Source: Oceanicaulis sp.
GTDB taxonomy: Bacteria > Pseudomonadota > Alphaproteobacteria > Caulobacterales > Maricaulaceae
NCBI GenBank assembly: GCA_007571185.1
Contig: RKRX01000094.1
Span: forward strand, 1 to 16,969
Length of the DNA: 16,969 bases
Reading direction: 5' to 3'
The position numbers were made by a program, and so were the translations under genes. Shown here piece by piece: positions 1 through 7,721 of the stretch. Position 1 is the stretch's first letter, and every line of letters starts with the position of its first letter. Under the pieces are notes generated by a model. That model worked only from the letters and a program-made list of their open reading frames with translations. It was not told the DNA's origin and made no database searches.

Positions 1-98
1 AATCAAGAACCGATCAAGAACATTAAAATGTTGAATTTGCTTGGTATTTTTCGTTTCAAGGGCGGAAATTGATAGGAAAATCAAGAACCGATCAAGAA
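1..98. repeat. 20-bp direct repeat, two copies
   Basis: AATCAAGAACCGATCAAGAA occurs at 1-20 and again, identically, at 79-98, a period of 78 bp. Each copy is itself built from two ATCAAGAA units 11 bp apart, so there are four such units in 98 bp. On the minus strand the repeat lies immediately after the TAG stop of the AlbA_2/Schlafen gene. The left side is cut by the window edge, so more copies may exist. It could be an operator or binding-site array, a recombination remnant or an end of the accessory segment. The sequence alone does not decide between these. Confidence 0.6.
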
Positions 99-100
99 AA

Positions 101-1585
101 CTATGCCCACCTGGGATGATAACCCACACGGGGATGGTCCTTGTCCACATACTTGATAAAACCGTCTTCCATGGCCTTCTTCAGGACCGCTGACGCTTGC
201 GCAGCATTTTTTACATCAATACCAAACCTTTGGCAGAGGGTCTTATTCTTCATGCACTCTCCCGCCAGAAATTTCAGAACGGCGTGAAAATAGCAGGCGC
301 GAACTCGTTCCTCTCCGTTCATTTGTGCAAAGGTTTTGGGACCGTATAGAACCACCTGCATCGACGTTTTGTTCACTTTCAGTAGCGGCGCCGGCAGTTG
401 ATGAAACTCCATTTCCAAGAACACCTTGTCCAAGCCGCTTCCTGACTCTTCACACATCCCCATACGTCTCATGAGGGATGCAAGCGATTCGTTTCTGGAC
501 CGCGGCGGCAAATCAATCATTCGATCAGTTTCGACAAGCGAACTCCCCGGGTTTGTGATTTCGATGCGATCTTTGAACATCTCAATCAGGGGTCCAGCGC
601 CCGTGACCGTCATGTCCTGATGAACAAGGGCATTCACCACAAGCTCGCGAATCGACAGCGGTGGAAACGTGAGGCGCTTTTTTCGCAAGGCGTGCCCAAT
701 GTGTTCATTCTGAGGAAGTAGATGACCAATGTAATCAAGGAGGTTCTCGAGATCAGAGGCATAGCCTTTCTCACCGTCACGGCGATGCGCCACCGTCGCA
801 GTTCGATCAACGCCGTCATAGAATACAAAGCGAACTCCCTTGCGTTCAAGATTAACACCAAACTTTTTCAGATTTTTTGCGAACAGAATTGCACCGAGAT
901 TTGTAATGTTCCAACGATCGCCCACATCTTTTTGGATGAGACGATCACCCTCAAGATTCTTCAAAATATGATCATGATGCGTTGGTGGTGCTTGCTTCTG
1001 TTTGGTCAGACTGAAGTAGGTCTCATAATCCAGCAACTGAAGCACGTCGTCAGAGGACTGATAGCCGGCAGAGATGCCTTTTTCCCAATTATGAGGTCGT
1101 ATCTTCTCTATAAGAGCCCGATGTCGATCAGGGTTGTCAGAAAGCTTAGGCGTAGCACTTCCTATGCGAACATATGGAACACCATCAAAACTTATGGGAA
1201 CCATCGTTGGAGCAGAAATTTCCAGCAACACAATGCTACCGTTCGGGTGTGCGATACGCCTGAACTCTAATGCCGGAGCAGGATTAAGCCTTTGACTGAG
1301 CCAAAACTCGAAATTTTGATTGCCAACCTTTTTGGAAAATGGGTCGAAAGATGTGCCGATGACATTATGGGTTTGATCTTCAATCCCCCAGATGAGAAAA
1401 GCCTGCTCTCTGTCATCTATTCGAGCAGAATTGGAAAGAGCCGAAATTAGTGTTCCAATACCGCCCGGATCCGCAAAATTTTTCTTGAACTCCAGCCACG
1501 ACGTTTCGTTCGCCTGGGCGCGAAGCTCATCTATCAGTTCAATGTCACGCTGTAAGTTCAAACCTGTGTCTCTTTCAGACTTCAT
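101..1585 (-). CDS. AlbA_2/Schlafen-domain putative ATP-binding, DNA-binding protein
   Basis: This 494-residue protein belongs to the COG2865 type, often labelled 'RecG-like' or 'putative DNA-binding domain-containing protein'. An N-terminal AlbA_2 (Schlafen) domain spans roughly residues 27-175, with the typical ETSWLEFK opening (27-34). A HATPase_c_4-like segment follows around 310-350 (IRELVVNALVHQD, with N318 in the ATP-lid position), and a winged-helix-like tail covers about 430-490. Family members act as regulators or in phage defence and stress; the role here is unknown. I chose the ATG at 1585 because the conserved domain follows soon after it; upstream in-frame ATGs at 1627 and 1660 would only add a poorly conserved tail. 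No Shine-Dalgarno sequence is evident. A TTATAT box at 1607-1612 could be its -10. The gene is clearly less GC-rich than cydDC beside it, which suggests acquisition by transfer. It is divergent from cydD. Confidence 0.85.
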   Translation of the reverse strand: MKSERDTGLNLQRDIELIDELRAQANETSWLEFKKNFADPGGIGTLISALSNSARIDDREQAFLIWGIEDQTHNVIGTSFDPFSKKVGNQNFEFWLSQRLNPAPALEFRRIAHPNGSIVLLEISAPTMVPISFDGVPYVRIGSATPKLSDNPDRHRALIEKIRPHNWEKGISAGYQSSDDVLQLLDYETYFSLTKQKQAPPTHHDHILKNLEGDRLIQKDVGDRWNITNLGAILFAKNLKKFGVNLERKGVRFVFYDGVDRTATVAHRRDGEKGYASDLENLLDYIGHLLPQNEHIGHALRKKRLTFPPLSIRELVVNALVHQDMTVTGAGPLIEMFKDRIEITNPGSSLVETDRMIDLPPRSRNESLASLMRRMGMCEESGSGLDKVFLEMEFHQLPAPLLKVNKTSMQVVLYGPKTFAQMNGEERVRACYFHAVLKFLAGECMKNKTLCQRFGIDVKNAAQASAVLKKAMEDGFIKYVDKDHPRVGYHPRWA

Positions 1586-1642
1586 ATGGAATATGGGCGC
1601 CACCGCATATAATCGCCCTTGCGAAAACATGGCGAAACGCTG

Positions 1643-1661
1643 TGTGGGCGGATTTCCCACA
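1643..1661. promoter_or_regulatory. dyad between divergent genes, possible operator
   Basis: TGTGGG-N7-CCCACA is a 19-bp inverted repeat in the 168-bp gap between the AlbA_2 gene and cydD. Its place between divergent starts suits an operator, but 6-bp arms can arise by chance. I see no convincing cydD promoter hexamers in the rest of the gap. Confidence 0.25.
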
Positions 1662-1753
1662 ACCTGACATACCTTGGTACAAGTTCGTAAACTCTACAAG
1701 TCGCCACGTGGATCGGTAGAGCGCGTCACAGACAGAAACAGGCAAGACCGTGT

Positions 1754-3472
1754 ATGCCGGGAACCATGAACACGACTGATCTGTCCGCGCCAAACGCCAG
1801 AGCTGCTGAAAAGGCGCGCAGGGTCGCCCTGGATGCCTTGCTGAAAACCTGGGGCGCGCCCGCAGCCTTGCAGACAGGGTTGAGCGCAGCGCTGGGGGCG
1901 ATTCAATACGCCCTGTTTGCGGGATTCGCCTGGGGGGCGGCAAGCGCCGTCAATGCCCTGGTGACAGGCGCCGCAATCAGACCGGGTCTGAGCCTGGCGC
2001 TGTTGTGCGCCGTCTTGCGAGCGCTGGCTCAGGCGGGCGAGACCCGGTGCGGGGCGGAGGCCAGCGCGCTGGCGCGCAGGTCAGTGCGTCGTGAGGCCGC
2101 CCAGGCGCTGACACGAAAGAGCCCCGCCGAGACCGAACGCAGCGAGAGCGGCCAGACCGGCGCCGCGCTCATTGATGCTGTGGAGAAGCTGGACGGGTTT
2201 TATGGTCGTTACCGCCCTCTGACGATCGTCGTGCTGGCCGGCCCGTTCATCATTATGACGGCGGCCTTCATGGCCAGCTATGTGATTGGTCTGTTTTTTC
2301 TGATCACCGCCCCTTTGCTGATTGTTTTCATGGCGCTGGCGGGCGCGGGGGCGGCGGCCGCGTCCAGCGACCAGCTCTCCACGCTGCAAAGACTGGCGGG
2401 GCGGTTTAATGATCGGCTACAGGCGCTGGAAACCCTTAACGCCTTCAATGCAGCACGCCGCGAGCAGGCGGGTCTGGCCACAGCCTCTGAAGACTTTCGC
2501 AAACGCACCATGAAAGTGCTCACCCTGGCCTTTTTGTCTTCTGGAATTATGGAGTTTTTCGCCGCACTCTCGGTGGCCGCCTCGGCGATCTATATCGGCT
2601 TTTCACTGCTAGGCGAAATGCCCTTTGAGACCGGGGAGAGCCCGACCTTGCGAACGGGTCTATTCGTCCTGATCCTGGCGCCGGAATTCTACATGCCCCT
2701 GCGTCGGCTTTCGGCCGCCTATCACGACCGGGCCGACGCGATTGCGGCCGCTCAAGCGCTCGAACCCTTCTTTGAAAGCGGCAAGGACACGGGCGGAACC
2801 AGGTCGGCGCGGCGCATCATCCACGCCCCCGCGCTGCGATTTGAAACCGTAGGGTCAGTCTATGCCGACGGACGCCGCGGGCTTGAGAGTTTGAGTTTTG
2901 AAGCCGGCGCAGGCCAGATTACCGCCCTGTGGGGGGCGTCCGGCGCCGGCAAATCCACCGCGCTGAAGGTGCTGATGGGCTATGCCCCCCTGTCTGAGGG
3001 CCGGATATGGATTGACGGGGAAGAACTGGAGGGCGGTCTGGCCGGTCAGGCCGCCTGGATTGCACAGCGCCCCCGGATGTTCCACGGCACGCTTAAAGAG
3101 AACATCACCTTGTTCGATGACAGCCTGAGCGACGCCATTGTTCAGACCGCCGCCAGCGCAGCGGGCGTGATGGATTTCGCCGCCAGCCTGCCGGACGGTC
3201 TGGATACTGAAATAGGCGAGCAGGGTTATGGCGTGTCTGGCGGTCAGGTTCAGCGTGTGGCGCTGGCGCGCGCGCTGGCAGCGGACGTGAAAGTGCTTTT
3301 GCTGGACGAACCCACCGCCCATCTGGACGGAGAGACCGAGGCCCGCTTCCTGACCGCGTTGAAAAGCGCCGCGCGGGGACGCACGGTGCTGATCGCCACC
3401 CACAGTCCCGCTGTTCGCGCCCTCGCAGACCGGGTTATTGATGTTGTCATTGCCGATAAGGGATGCGCATGA
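1754..3472 (+). CDS. cydD: CydD, ATP-binding/permease subunit of the cysteine/glutathione exporter
   Basis: CydD is one half-transporter of the inner-membrane heterodimer CydDC, which exports cysteine and glutathione to the periplasm and is needed to assemble cytochrome bd oxidase and periplasmic c-type cytochromes. The N-terminal half (about residues 30-310) is the hydrophobic ABC exporter domain. The C-terminal half is the nucleotide-binding domain: Walker A GASGAGKST (394-402), a Q-loop near WIAQRP, signature VSGGQ (494-498), Walker B VLLLDE (514-519) and H-loop His550. The length of 572 residues is normal. A second ATG at 1766 is an alternative start; neither has a good Shine-Dalgarno sequence. 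The gene overlaps cydC by 4 nt in the classic ATGA arrangement. I call CydD rather than a generic exporter because an equally sized CydC-like partner follows directly. No cydAB genes lie in the window. Confidence 0.9.
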   Translation: MPGTMNTTDLSAPNARAAEKARRVALDALLKTWGAPAALQTGLSAALGAIQYALFAGFAWGAASAVNALVTGAAIRPGLSLALLCAVLRALAQAGETRCGAEASALARRSVRREAAQALTRKSPAETERSESGQTGAALIDAVEKLDGFYGRYRPLTIVVLAGPFIIMTAAFMASYVIGLFFLITAPLLIVFMALAGAGAAAASSDQLSTLQRLAGRFNDRLQALETLNAFNAARREQAGLATASEDFRKRTMKVLTLAFLSSGIMEFFAALSVAASAIYIGFSLLGEMPFETGESPTLRTGLFVLILAPEFYMPLRRLSAAYHDRADAIAAAQALEPFFESGKDTGGTRSARRIIHAPALRFETVGSVYADGRRGLESLSFEAGAGQITALWGASGAGKSTALKVLMGYAPLSEGRIWIDGEELEGGLAGQAAWIAQRPRMFHGTLKENITLFDDSLSDAIVQTAASAAGVMDFAASLPDGLDTEIGEQGYGVSGGQVQRVALARALAADVKVLLLDEPTAHLDGETEARFLTALKSAARGRTVLIATHSPAVRALADRVIDVVIADKGCA

Positions 3473-5211
3473 AGGATCTGATGTTCTTCCTCAATCTCGC
3501 TCATCGGGATCGCTGGTGGTTACGTCTGGGCGCGGCGTTAGCCGCCTTGACCCTGCTGGCCGGCATCGGGCTCCTGTCTCTATCAGGCTGGTTCATCACA
3601 GCGGCGGCCATCGCGGGATTGGCGGGAGCTGGCGGCGCGTTCAACTATCTGTTCGCATCCGGCGGCGTTCGCGGCTCCGCCCTGTTCCGGACCCTGGGAC
3701 GCTATGGCGAACGCCTGGTCACCCATGAAGCCACTTTCCGGATTCTGGCGGAGCTGCGCCTTTGGGTGTTTGAACGCGCAACCCCCCTGACCCCTTCCAG
3801 GTTGGGCCGGATGCGCAGCGGCGATCTTCTGGCGCGCGTAACCCAGGATGTGGACGCGCTGGACACGCTCTATCTGCGTCTGATCACACCGGTGATCGCC
3901 GCCCTGACCGGCGTAGTGTTCACCAGCGCCCTGCTTGCCTTCACCGCCCCCGCCGCCCTGCCCGGCGTGCTGGGCGTCTTTATATTCGCCAGCCTTATCT
4001 TGCCTGCCTGGGCGGCCCGGCGCAGCACTGCGCCGGGACAGGAGATCGCTTCGCAATCGGCGCTCGCCCGCGCCGAGGCTTCAGACCTGGTCGCCGGATT
4101 GGCCGAGCTTAAAGCCTATGGCGCCGATCAACGCTTTGTGGACAGACTTGATCGGGCCAATACGGGCTGGATCAACGCCCAGCGCCAGATCGCCGGCCAG
4201 TCCTGGTTGAACACCGCCCTGCTTTCGCTCTCCGCGCCAACCAGTTTTGTGCTTGGCTTCGCCCTGGCCGTCAGCTCAGGCGCCGCCGCGCCCCTGGCCG
4301 CGCTCGCCGGACTTGTGGCCTTTGGCCTGTTTGAAGCCGCCACACCGCTGATTATGACCGCCGAGCTTTATGGCAAGACGACCCGCTCAGCCCGACGCCT
4401 GAAAGCTCTTGATGAACTGACCCCGGACGTGATTGAACCGAGCGCGCCGCAATCTCTACCCGAACGCTGGGATATTGCTTTCAAGGCCGTGCATTTCACC
4501 TATCCCGGTTCAAACAGACCCGTTTTGCACGGCGTGGATCTCACCTTAGCGGAGGGTGATCGGCTGGCGCTGGTCGGCGGGTCAGGCGCAGGCAAATCCA
4601 GCCTTATCAAACTGCTCATGCGTTTTTATGCGCCCCGGTCCGGGGCGTTGACCCTGGGCGGCGCCGCGATGGAACGTCTTGGACTTGAAGACACCCGCAG
4701 TCGCTTCGCTGTGGTGGATCAACGCGCCGCCCTGTTATCGGCCACGATAGGAGACAATCTGCGCCTGGCCCATCCAGAGGCCAGCGAAAAAGAACTCTGG
4801 ACAGGGCTGGAACATGCCCGGGCGGCGGCATTCGTCAAGGCTCTGCCCAATCAGCTGGACACCTGGGTCGGGGAGCAGGGCGGGCTGGTTTCAGGGGGGC
4901 AAGCGCGCCGGATCGCACTCGCTCGGGCGTTTGTAAAGAACGCGCCGGTCCTGCTGTTAGACGAACCTACCGAAGGGCTGGACGCAGACACCGAAGCCGA
5001 TTTCCTTGATGCGCTGACCGCCTGGCTGGATGAAGACGCCCGCCGCAGCATGCTGATCGTCACCCACCGCACCGCCCTGCTTGATCACGCCCGAACCGTC
5101 GCCGTGCTGGATCAGGGCGCAATCGCGGCCACAGGCCCCGCCCACGGACTGGCGGGCCATGTTCCTGAATTTGATCGGCTGTTCCCTAACCAGAGGGCGC
5201 GACCACGCTAA
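3469..5211 (+). CDS. cydC: CydC, partner subunit of the CydDC thiol exporter
   Basis: This is the second half-transporter of CydDC, 580 residues. It opens with a membrane domain (hydrophobic segments from about residue 20, including LSLSGWFITAAAIAGLAGAG, typical of CydC) and ends in an ABC nucleotide-binding domain. Walker A is GGSGAGKSS (370-378), the signature is VSGGQ (474-478), Walker B is VLLLDE (494-499) and the H-loop is His533. Both subunits keep complete ATP-site motifs. I chose the ATG at 3469 because AAGGGA at 3458-3463 sits 5 nt upstream and this ATG overlaps the cydD TGA as ATGA, indicating translational coupling; an in-frame ATG at 3463 lies inside that ribosome binding site. 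The gene is convergent with the small membrane-protein gene at 5235-5423. Confidence 0.9.
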   Translation: MKDLMFFLNLAHRDRWWLRLGAALAALTLLAGIGLLSLSGWFITAAAIAGLAGAGGAFNYLFASGGVRGSALFRTLGRYGERLVTHEATFRILAELRLWVFERATPLTPSRLGRMRSGDLLARVTQDVDALDTLYLRLITPVIAALTGVVFTSALLAFTAPAALPGVLGVFIFASLILPAWAARRSTAPGQEIASQSALARAEASDLVAGLAELKAYGADQRFVDRLDRANTGWINAQRQIAGQSWLNTALLSLSAPTSFVLGFALAVSSGAAAPLAALAGLVAFGLFEAATPLIMTAELYGKTTRSARRLKALDELTPDVIEPSAPQSLPERWDIAFKAVHFTYPGSNRPVLHGVDLTLAEGDRLALVGGSGAGKSSLIKLLMRFYAPRSGALTLGGAAMERLGLEDTRSRFAVVDQRAALLSATIGDNLRLAHPEASEKELWTGLEHARAAAFVKALPNQLDTWVGEQGGLVSGGQARRIALARAFVKNAPVLLLDEPTEGLDADTEADFLDALTAWLDEDARRSMLIVTHRTALLDHARTVAVLDQGAIAATGPAHGLAGHVPEFDRLFPNQRARPR

Positions 5212-5234
5212 TCTGGGAAACACCACAAAGGATT

Positions 5235-5423
5235 TTAGCGCTGAGTCAGACCCAGCCACGTTCTGCACTGTTCGATCGCGCCATCAAGCCGCGCCCACGC
5301 TGGAATCCAGTCTTCGATAAAACCATCCGCCACAGGCGAAAACACCGATGCCAAGAACGCAAGCGCCAACCCCGTCACCAGAATCGTCAGAATCGGCTTC
5401 AGCAAATCCGCGATATATCCCAT
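5235..5423 (-). CDS. small single-pass membrane protein, function unknown
   Basis: A 62-residue ORF begins with ATG at 5423. It is preceded on the minus strand by GGGGAGGATGAG, an excellent ribosome binding site, and this is the main reason to believe it. Residues about 8-29 form one hydrophobic helix (ILTILVTGLALAFLASVF), followed by an acidic and aromatic tail with VADGFIEDWIPAW. A GTG at 5450 is a longer in-frame alternative but would place the ribosome binding site inside the coding region. I do not recognise a family. TATAAC on the minus strand near 5485 could be part of a promoter. The gene runs convergently toward cydC with 23 bp between the stop codons. Confidence 0.5.
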   Translation of the reverse strand: MGYIADLLKPILTILVTGLALAFLASVFSPVADGFIEDWIPAWARLDGAIEQCRTWLGLTQR

Positions 5424-5542
5424 CTCATCCTCCCCGCCCGAAAGCGCCACACCTCACAATTTCACCCTGTTGTGATAATCCGGTTATACCGGGTTTGACC
5501 TGGGCTTGAAAGGCGGATCAGTCAGAATTTGCTAAAAGTGTT

Positions 5543-5629
5543 TGGTACGGGCGGTCGGACTCGAACCGACAAGGGCTTACGCCCGGGGGATTTTGAATCC
5601 CCTGCGTCTACCAGTTCCGCCACGCCCGC
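5543..5629 (-). tRNA. tRNA-Leu (anticodon CAA)
   Basis: On the minus strand an 87-nt cloverleaf can be drawn. The acceptor GCGGGCG (5629-5623) pairs with CGCCCGT (5553-5547), with a G-U closing pair. The D arm holds TGGCGGAACTGGTAGACGC. The anticodon stem is GGGGA/TCCCC with loop TTCAAAA, giving CAA. A long variable arm (GGGCGTAAGCCC, class II) and a T arm with GGTTCGAGTCC follow. The discriminator is A, and CCA is encoded at 5545-5543. The long variable arm and the discriminator A fit leucine. The tRNA lies between the small membrane-protein gene and the exoD-like operon. Confidence 0.97.
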
Positions 5630-5637
5630 ACGTGATC

Positions 5638-5691
5638 TGACGCAGGGAGGCTGTATGCCGCGAATCGAGAACGCGGTCGAGTCCTGCGTCA
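5638..5691. repeat. nested inverted repeat upstream of tRNA-Leu
   Basis: TGACGCAGG (5638-5646) and CCTGCGTCA (5683-5691) are perfect 9-bp arms. A second, inner pair CCGCG (5658-5662) / CGCGG (5672-5676) lies between them. The structure begins 8 bp before the tRNA 5' end, where the tRNA promoter should lie. It could be a cruciform-type regulatory site or part of a small structured RNA; it is too short for a second tRNA. Confidence 0.4.
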
Positions 5692-5723
5692 CAGTCCTCT
5701 TCATACATTGGCTCGTTTACATA

Positions 5724-5752
5724 TTGGAACCTTGGTGGAGCGGGGGTATAGC
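5724..5752 (+). promoter_or_regulatory. candidate sigma-70-type promoter for the exoD-dsbB-coq7 operon
   Basis: TTGGAA (5724-5729), a 17-bp spacer and TATAGC (5747-5752) match a housekeeping promoter moderately well. A start near 5759 would give a leader of about 18 nt before the ATG at 5777, with room for the AGAGGA ribosome binding site. Confidence 0.5.
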
Positions 5753-5776
5753 TGCGTTGCTTCACAGAGGATGGCC

Positions 5777-6484
5777 ATGACCAAAATCACCACGCCTTCC
5801 GGGCGGGCCGCGCCGGATATAGGGCTGATCGCCACACTGGAAAAGATCGCTGTGAACGCCCCTGAAGACGGCCTGACCCTGGGCGCCTTCAGCCATCAGC
5901 TGGATGAGCGAGTATTCGGGGTTCTATTGTTTGCTCTGGCGATTCCGGTCTGCATGCCGTTCTTGTACGGCGTCCCCCAGATCGTCGCCCTACCCATGAT
6001 GGCCATCGCTTTCCAGATGGCTGCCGGACGCCAGGAGCCCTGGATACCGCGCCGGTTTCGCAACCGAGTGGTGAATAACTCCGGGCTGGAACGCATCGCT
6101 AGGGGCGCGCGCAAATGGTTTGGCTGGCTGGAAGTTCTGGCGCGTCCGCGCCTGACCGTGCTCTGCGGCCCGACTGCAGAGCGCATTGTGGGAGGCGTGT
6201 TCGTGATGTTCTGCATCAGCATCCTGACGCCCTTGCCCGCCACCAACACCATGCCGGGGATCGCCATCGCCATCGCCTCTCTCGGCCTGATCACCCGCGA
6301 TGGCGTGCTGGTGCTGCTGGGACTGGCGCTGGGCCTGTTCTGGATTGCTCTGCTGGGTCTGGGTTTTATCCTGTTCGGGGCATCCCTTGTTGATCTACTC
6401 AAAGCGTTCATCACGGATCTTATCGGTACAGGAGGGGTAACCGCCGCTGTCGCGCCTCGATCTTCTTCGATCCTGACATTGTGA
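5777..6484 (+). CDS. ExoD-family exopolysaccharide synthesis membrane protein
   Basis: This 235-residue protein matches the ExoD family (PF06055), named after a Sinorhizobium gene affecting exopolysaccharide production and alkali tolerance; its biochemical activity is not established. The N-terminus carries the family pattern of a short soluble stretch (APEDGLTLGAFSHQLDERVFG, with the FG at about residue 50). A first hydrophobic pair (LLFALAIPVCMPFLYGVPQIVALPM) follows. After a cytoplasmic basic region (about 85-125) come more hydrophobic helices, ending in LVLLGLALGLFWIALLGLGFILFG. The start at 5777 is preferred because AGAGGA (5766-5771) lies 5 nt upstream; in-frame ATGs at 5771 and 5708 have no such site. 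It is the first gene of a three-gene run: its TGA lies 14 bp before the dsbB ATG, and an alternative GTG for dsbB would overlap it. Confidence 0.85.
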   Translation: MTKITTPSGRAAPDIGLIATLEKIAVNAPEDGLTLGAFSHQLDERVFGVLLFALAIPVCMPFLYGVPQIVALPMMAIAFQMAAGRQEPWIPRRFRNRVVNNSGLERIARGARKWFGWLEVLARPRLTVLCGPTAERIVGGVFVMFCISILTPLPATNTMPGIAIAIASLGLITRDGVLVLLGLALGLFWIALLGLGFILFGASLVDLLKAFITDLIGTGGVTAAVAPRSSSILTL

Positions 6485-6498
6485 TCTGGAAGGCTGTC

Positions 6499-7032
6499 AT
6501 GATCACGTCTTGTTCCCTGCTCGACCGCTGGACCCGTCCTGATCAGTGGCCTCTGATCGGCGCGGCCGCATCGGGCGCCATGCTAGCGGGCGCCTTCGCT
6601 TTTGAGGTGTTCGGGCGCTATTCTCCCTGCCCGCTCTGCATTGATCAGCGATGGGCGCATGGGTATGTGATCGCAACGGGGCTGATCCTGTACGGCGGCC
6701 TGCGGCTGGCGCCGCCTTCAAGGGCGATGTTTTCCCGACTTGCCGCCGGTCTTATCGCCGTGTTGTTCGGCTTCAGCGCCAAAGCAGCGATCCATCATGC
6801 CGGGGGCGAGTACGATTTCTGGACACTGGATTGCCAGGCGCGCAACATGACCGGATTGACCGTGGACGCCCTATTAGATTCCTTGAGCACGCCCACCCCT
6901 GTGGTGCTGTGCGATGAGCCGGCCTGGACGTTGCTGGGCATATCCATGGCGGGCTATAATGCGCTGTTCAGCATCGCCCTGGGCGTGACCTCCCTGGTCG
7001 TCGTGTTTCGCAAACCATTCAGGAGCGCCTGA
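6499..7032 (+). CDS. dsbB: DsbB-family disulfide bond formation protein
   Basis: This inner-membrane thiol oxidoreductase reoxidises periplasmic DsbA and passes the electrons to ubiquinone. The 177-residue protein has about four hydrophobic segments. It also has all four redox cysteines: the CPLC pair (Cys44, Cys47) at the end of the first helix region, followed by the typical IDQRW, and the second periplasmic pair Cys112 (LDC) and Cys138 (VLCDEPAW). I chose the ATG at 6499 because GGAAGG (6488-6493) lies 5 nt upstream; the in-frame GTG at 6481, which overlaps the previous stop, is the alternative. The TGA shares one base with the coq7 ATG (TGATG), so the two are probably translationally coupled. 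This makes sense because DsbB needs the quinone that Coq7 helps to make. Confidence 0.93.
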   Translation: MITSCSLLDRWTRPDQWPLIGAAASGAMLAGAFAFEVFGRYSPCPLCIDQRWAHGYVIATGLILYGGLRLAPPSRAMFSRLAAGLIAVLFGFSAKAAIHHAGGEYDFWTLDCQARNMTGLTVDALLDSLSTPTPVVLCDEPAWTLLGISMAGYNALFSIALGVTSLVVVFRKPFRSA

Positions 7033-7601
7033 TGGGCCATGCCCGCAAAACCGTCCGCCGACCTGGCCGTAGGTCTGATCCCGGGATGATTGAAGCCATG
7101 ATCCGAGTCGATCACGCAGGCGAATATGGCGCGGTGCAGATCTATCAAGGGCAGCGCGCAGTCTTTGGGGAACGTCCCGAAAAGGCGCGTATCACCAGCC
7201 AGCTTATGCATATGCAAGCTGATGAGCAGCACCATCTGACAGCCTTTGACACCCATATCCGCAATGGGTTGTCCCGTCCCACCCTGTTATCGCCGTTGTG
7301 GAATCTGGCCGGGTTCGTCCTGGGCGTCGGCACAGCCCTGATGGGTGAAAAAGCCGCCCATGCCTGCACCGAAGCGGTCGAGGACACCATTGAGGACCAT
7401 TACAATAGCCAGATTGAGCAGCTGACCTTAGCTGGTGAAAGCAGGCTGTGCACCCAGTTCACCCGGTTCCGTGATGAAGAAATCGCACACAAGAACCTGG
7501 CCGTAGAGGAAGGCGCGAAGGATGCCGCAGGTTATCCGGTGTTGTCCGCCGCCATCAAGGCGGGCTGCCATATGGCGATCAGAATCAGCAAACGGATATG
7601 A
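7032..7601 (+). CDS. coq7: Coq7, 3-demethoxyubiquinol 5-hydroxylase
   Basis: This membrane-bound ferritin-like di-iron monooxygenase of ubiquinone biosynthesis hydroxylates the 5-demethoxyubiquinol ring. All six iron ligands of the family are visible: Glu31 (DHAGEYGA), Glu65 and His68 (DEQHH), Glu117 (EAVE), and Glu150 and His153 (EEIAH). The 189-residue length is the normal single-domain bacterial size. The hydrophobic segment LWNLAGFVLGVGTALMG (about 89-105) fits membrane association. AGGAG (7021-7025), placed within the end of dsbB, is its ribosome binding site, and the start shares one base with the dsbB TGA. It is the last gene of the exoD-like - dsbB - coq7 run; 120 bp follow before the next gene. 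Confidence 0.95.
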   Translation: MGHARKTVRRPGRRSDPGMIEAMIRVDHAGEYGAVQIYQGQRAVFGERPEKARITSQLMHMQADEQHHLTAFDTHIRNGLSRPTLLSPLWNLAGFVLGVGTALMGEKAAHACTEAVEDTIEDHYNSQIEQLTLAGESRLCTQFTRFRDEEIAHKNLAVEEGAKDAAGYPVLSAAIKAGCHMAIRISKRI

Positions 7602-7684
7602 TCCCGACAACGCTCCACGATCTTAATCATTTCCCGTATAAACCATGAATACCGCCCTTGATCGCGCGTGCCCCCGCGCGCACT

Positions 7685-7699
7685 GTGCACCCGGTGCAC
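7685..7699. promoter_or_regulatory. GTGCAC-N3-GTGCAC palindrome upstream of maiA
   Basis: GTGCAC (7685-7690) and GTGCAC (7694-7699) are each self-complementary and together form a 15-bp dyad that ends 22 bp before the maiA ATG. This place suits an operator. A GC-rich stem-like stretch (7663-7682) precedes it without a T run, so I do not call a coq7 terminator here. Confidence 0.35.
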
Positions 7700-7721
7700 G
7701 TTCTGACAGAATGACACGATC

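Noticed and set aside
1..98. CRISPR-like array from the 20-bp repeats
   Set aside because: There are only two copies with a 58-bp gap, repeats shorter than usual and no cas genes in the window.
5638..5691. A second, degenerate tRNA next to tRNA-Leu
   Set aside because: The 9-bp stem resembles an acceptor stem and GGTCGAGTCC recalls a T loop, but 54 nt is too short and no D, anticodon or T stems can be formed.
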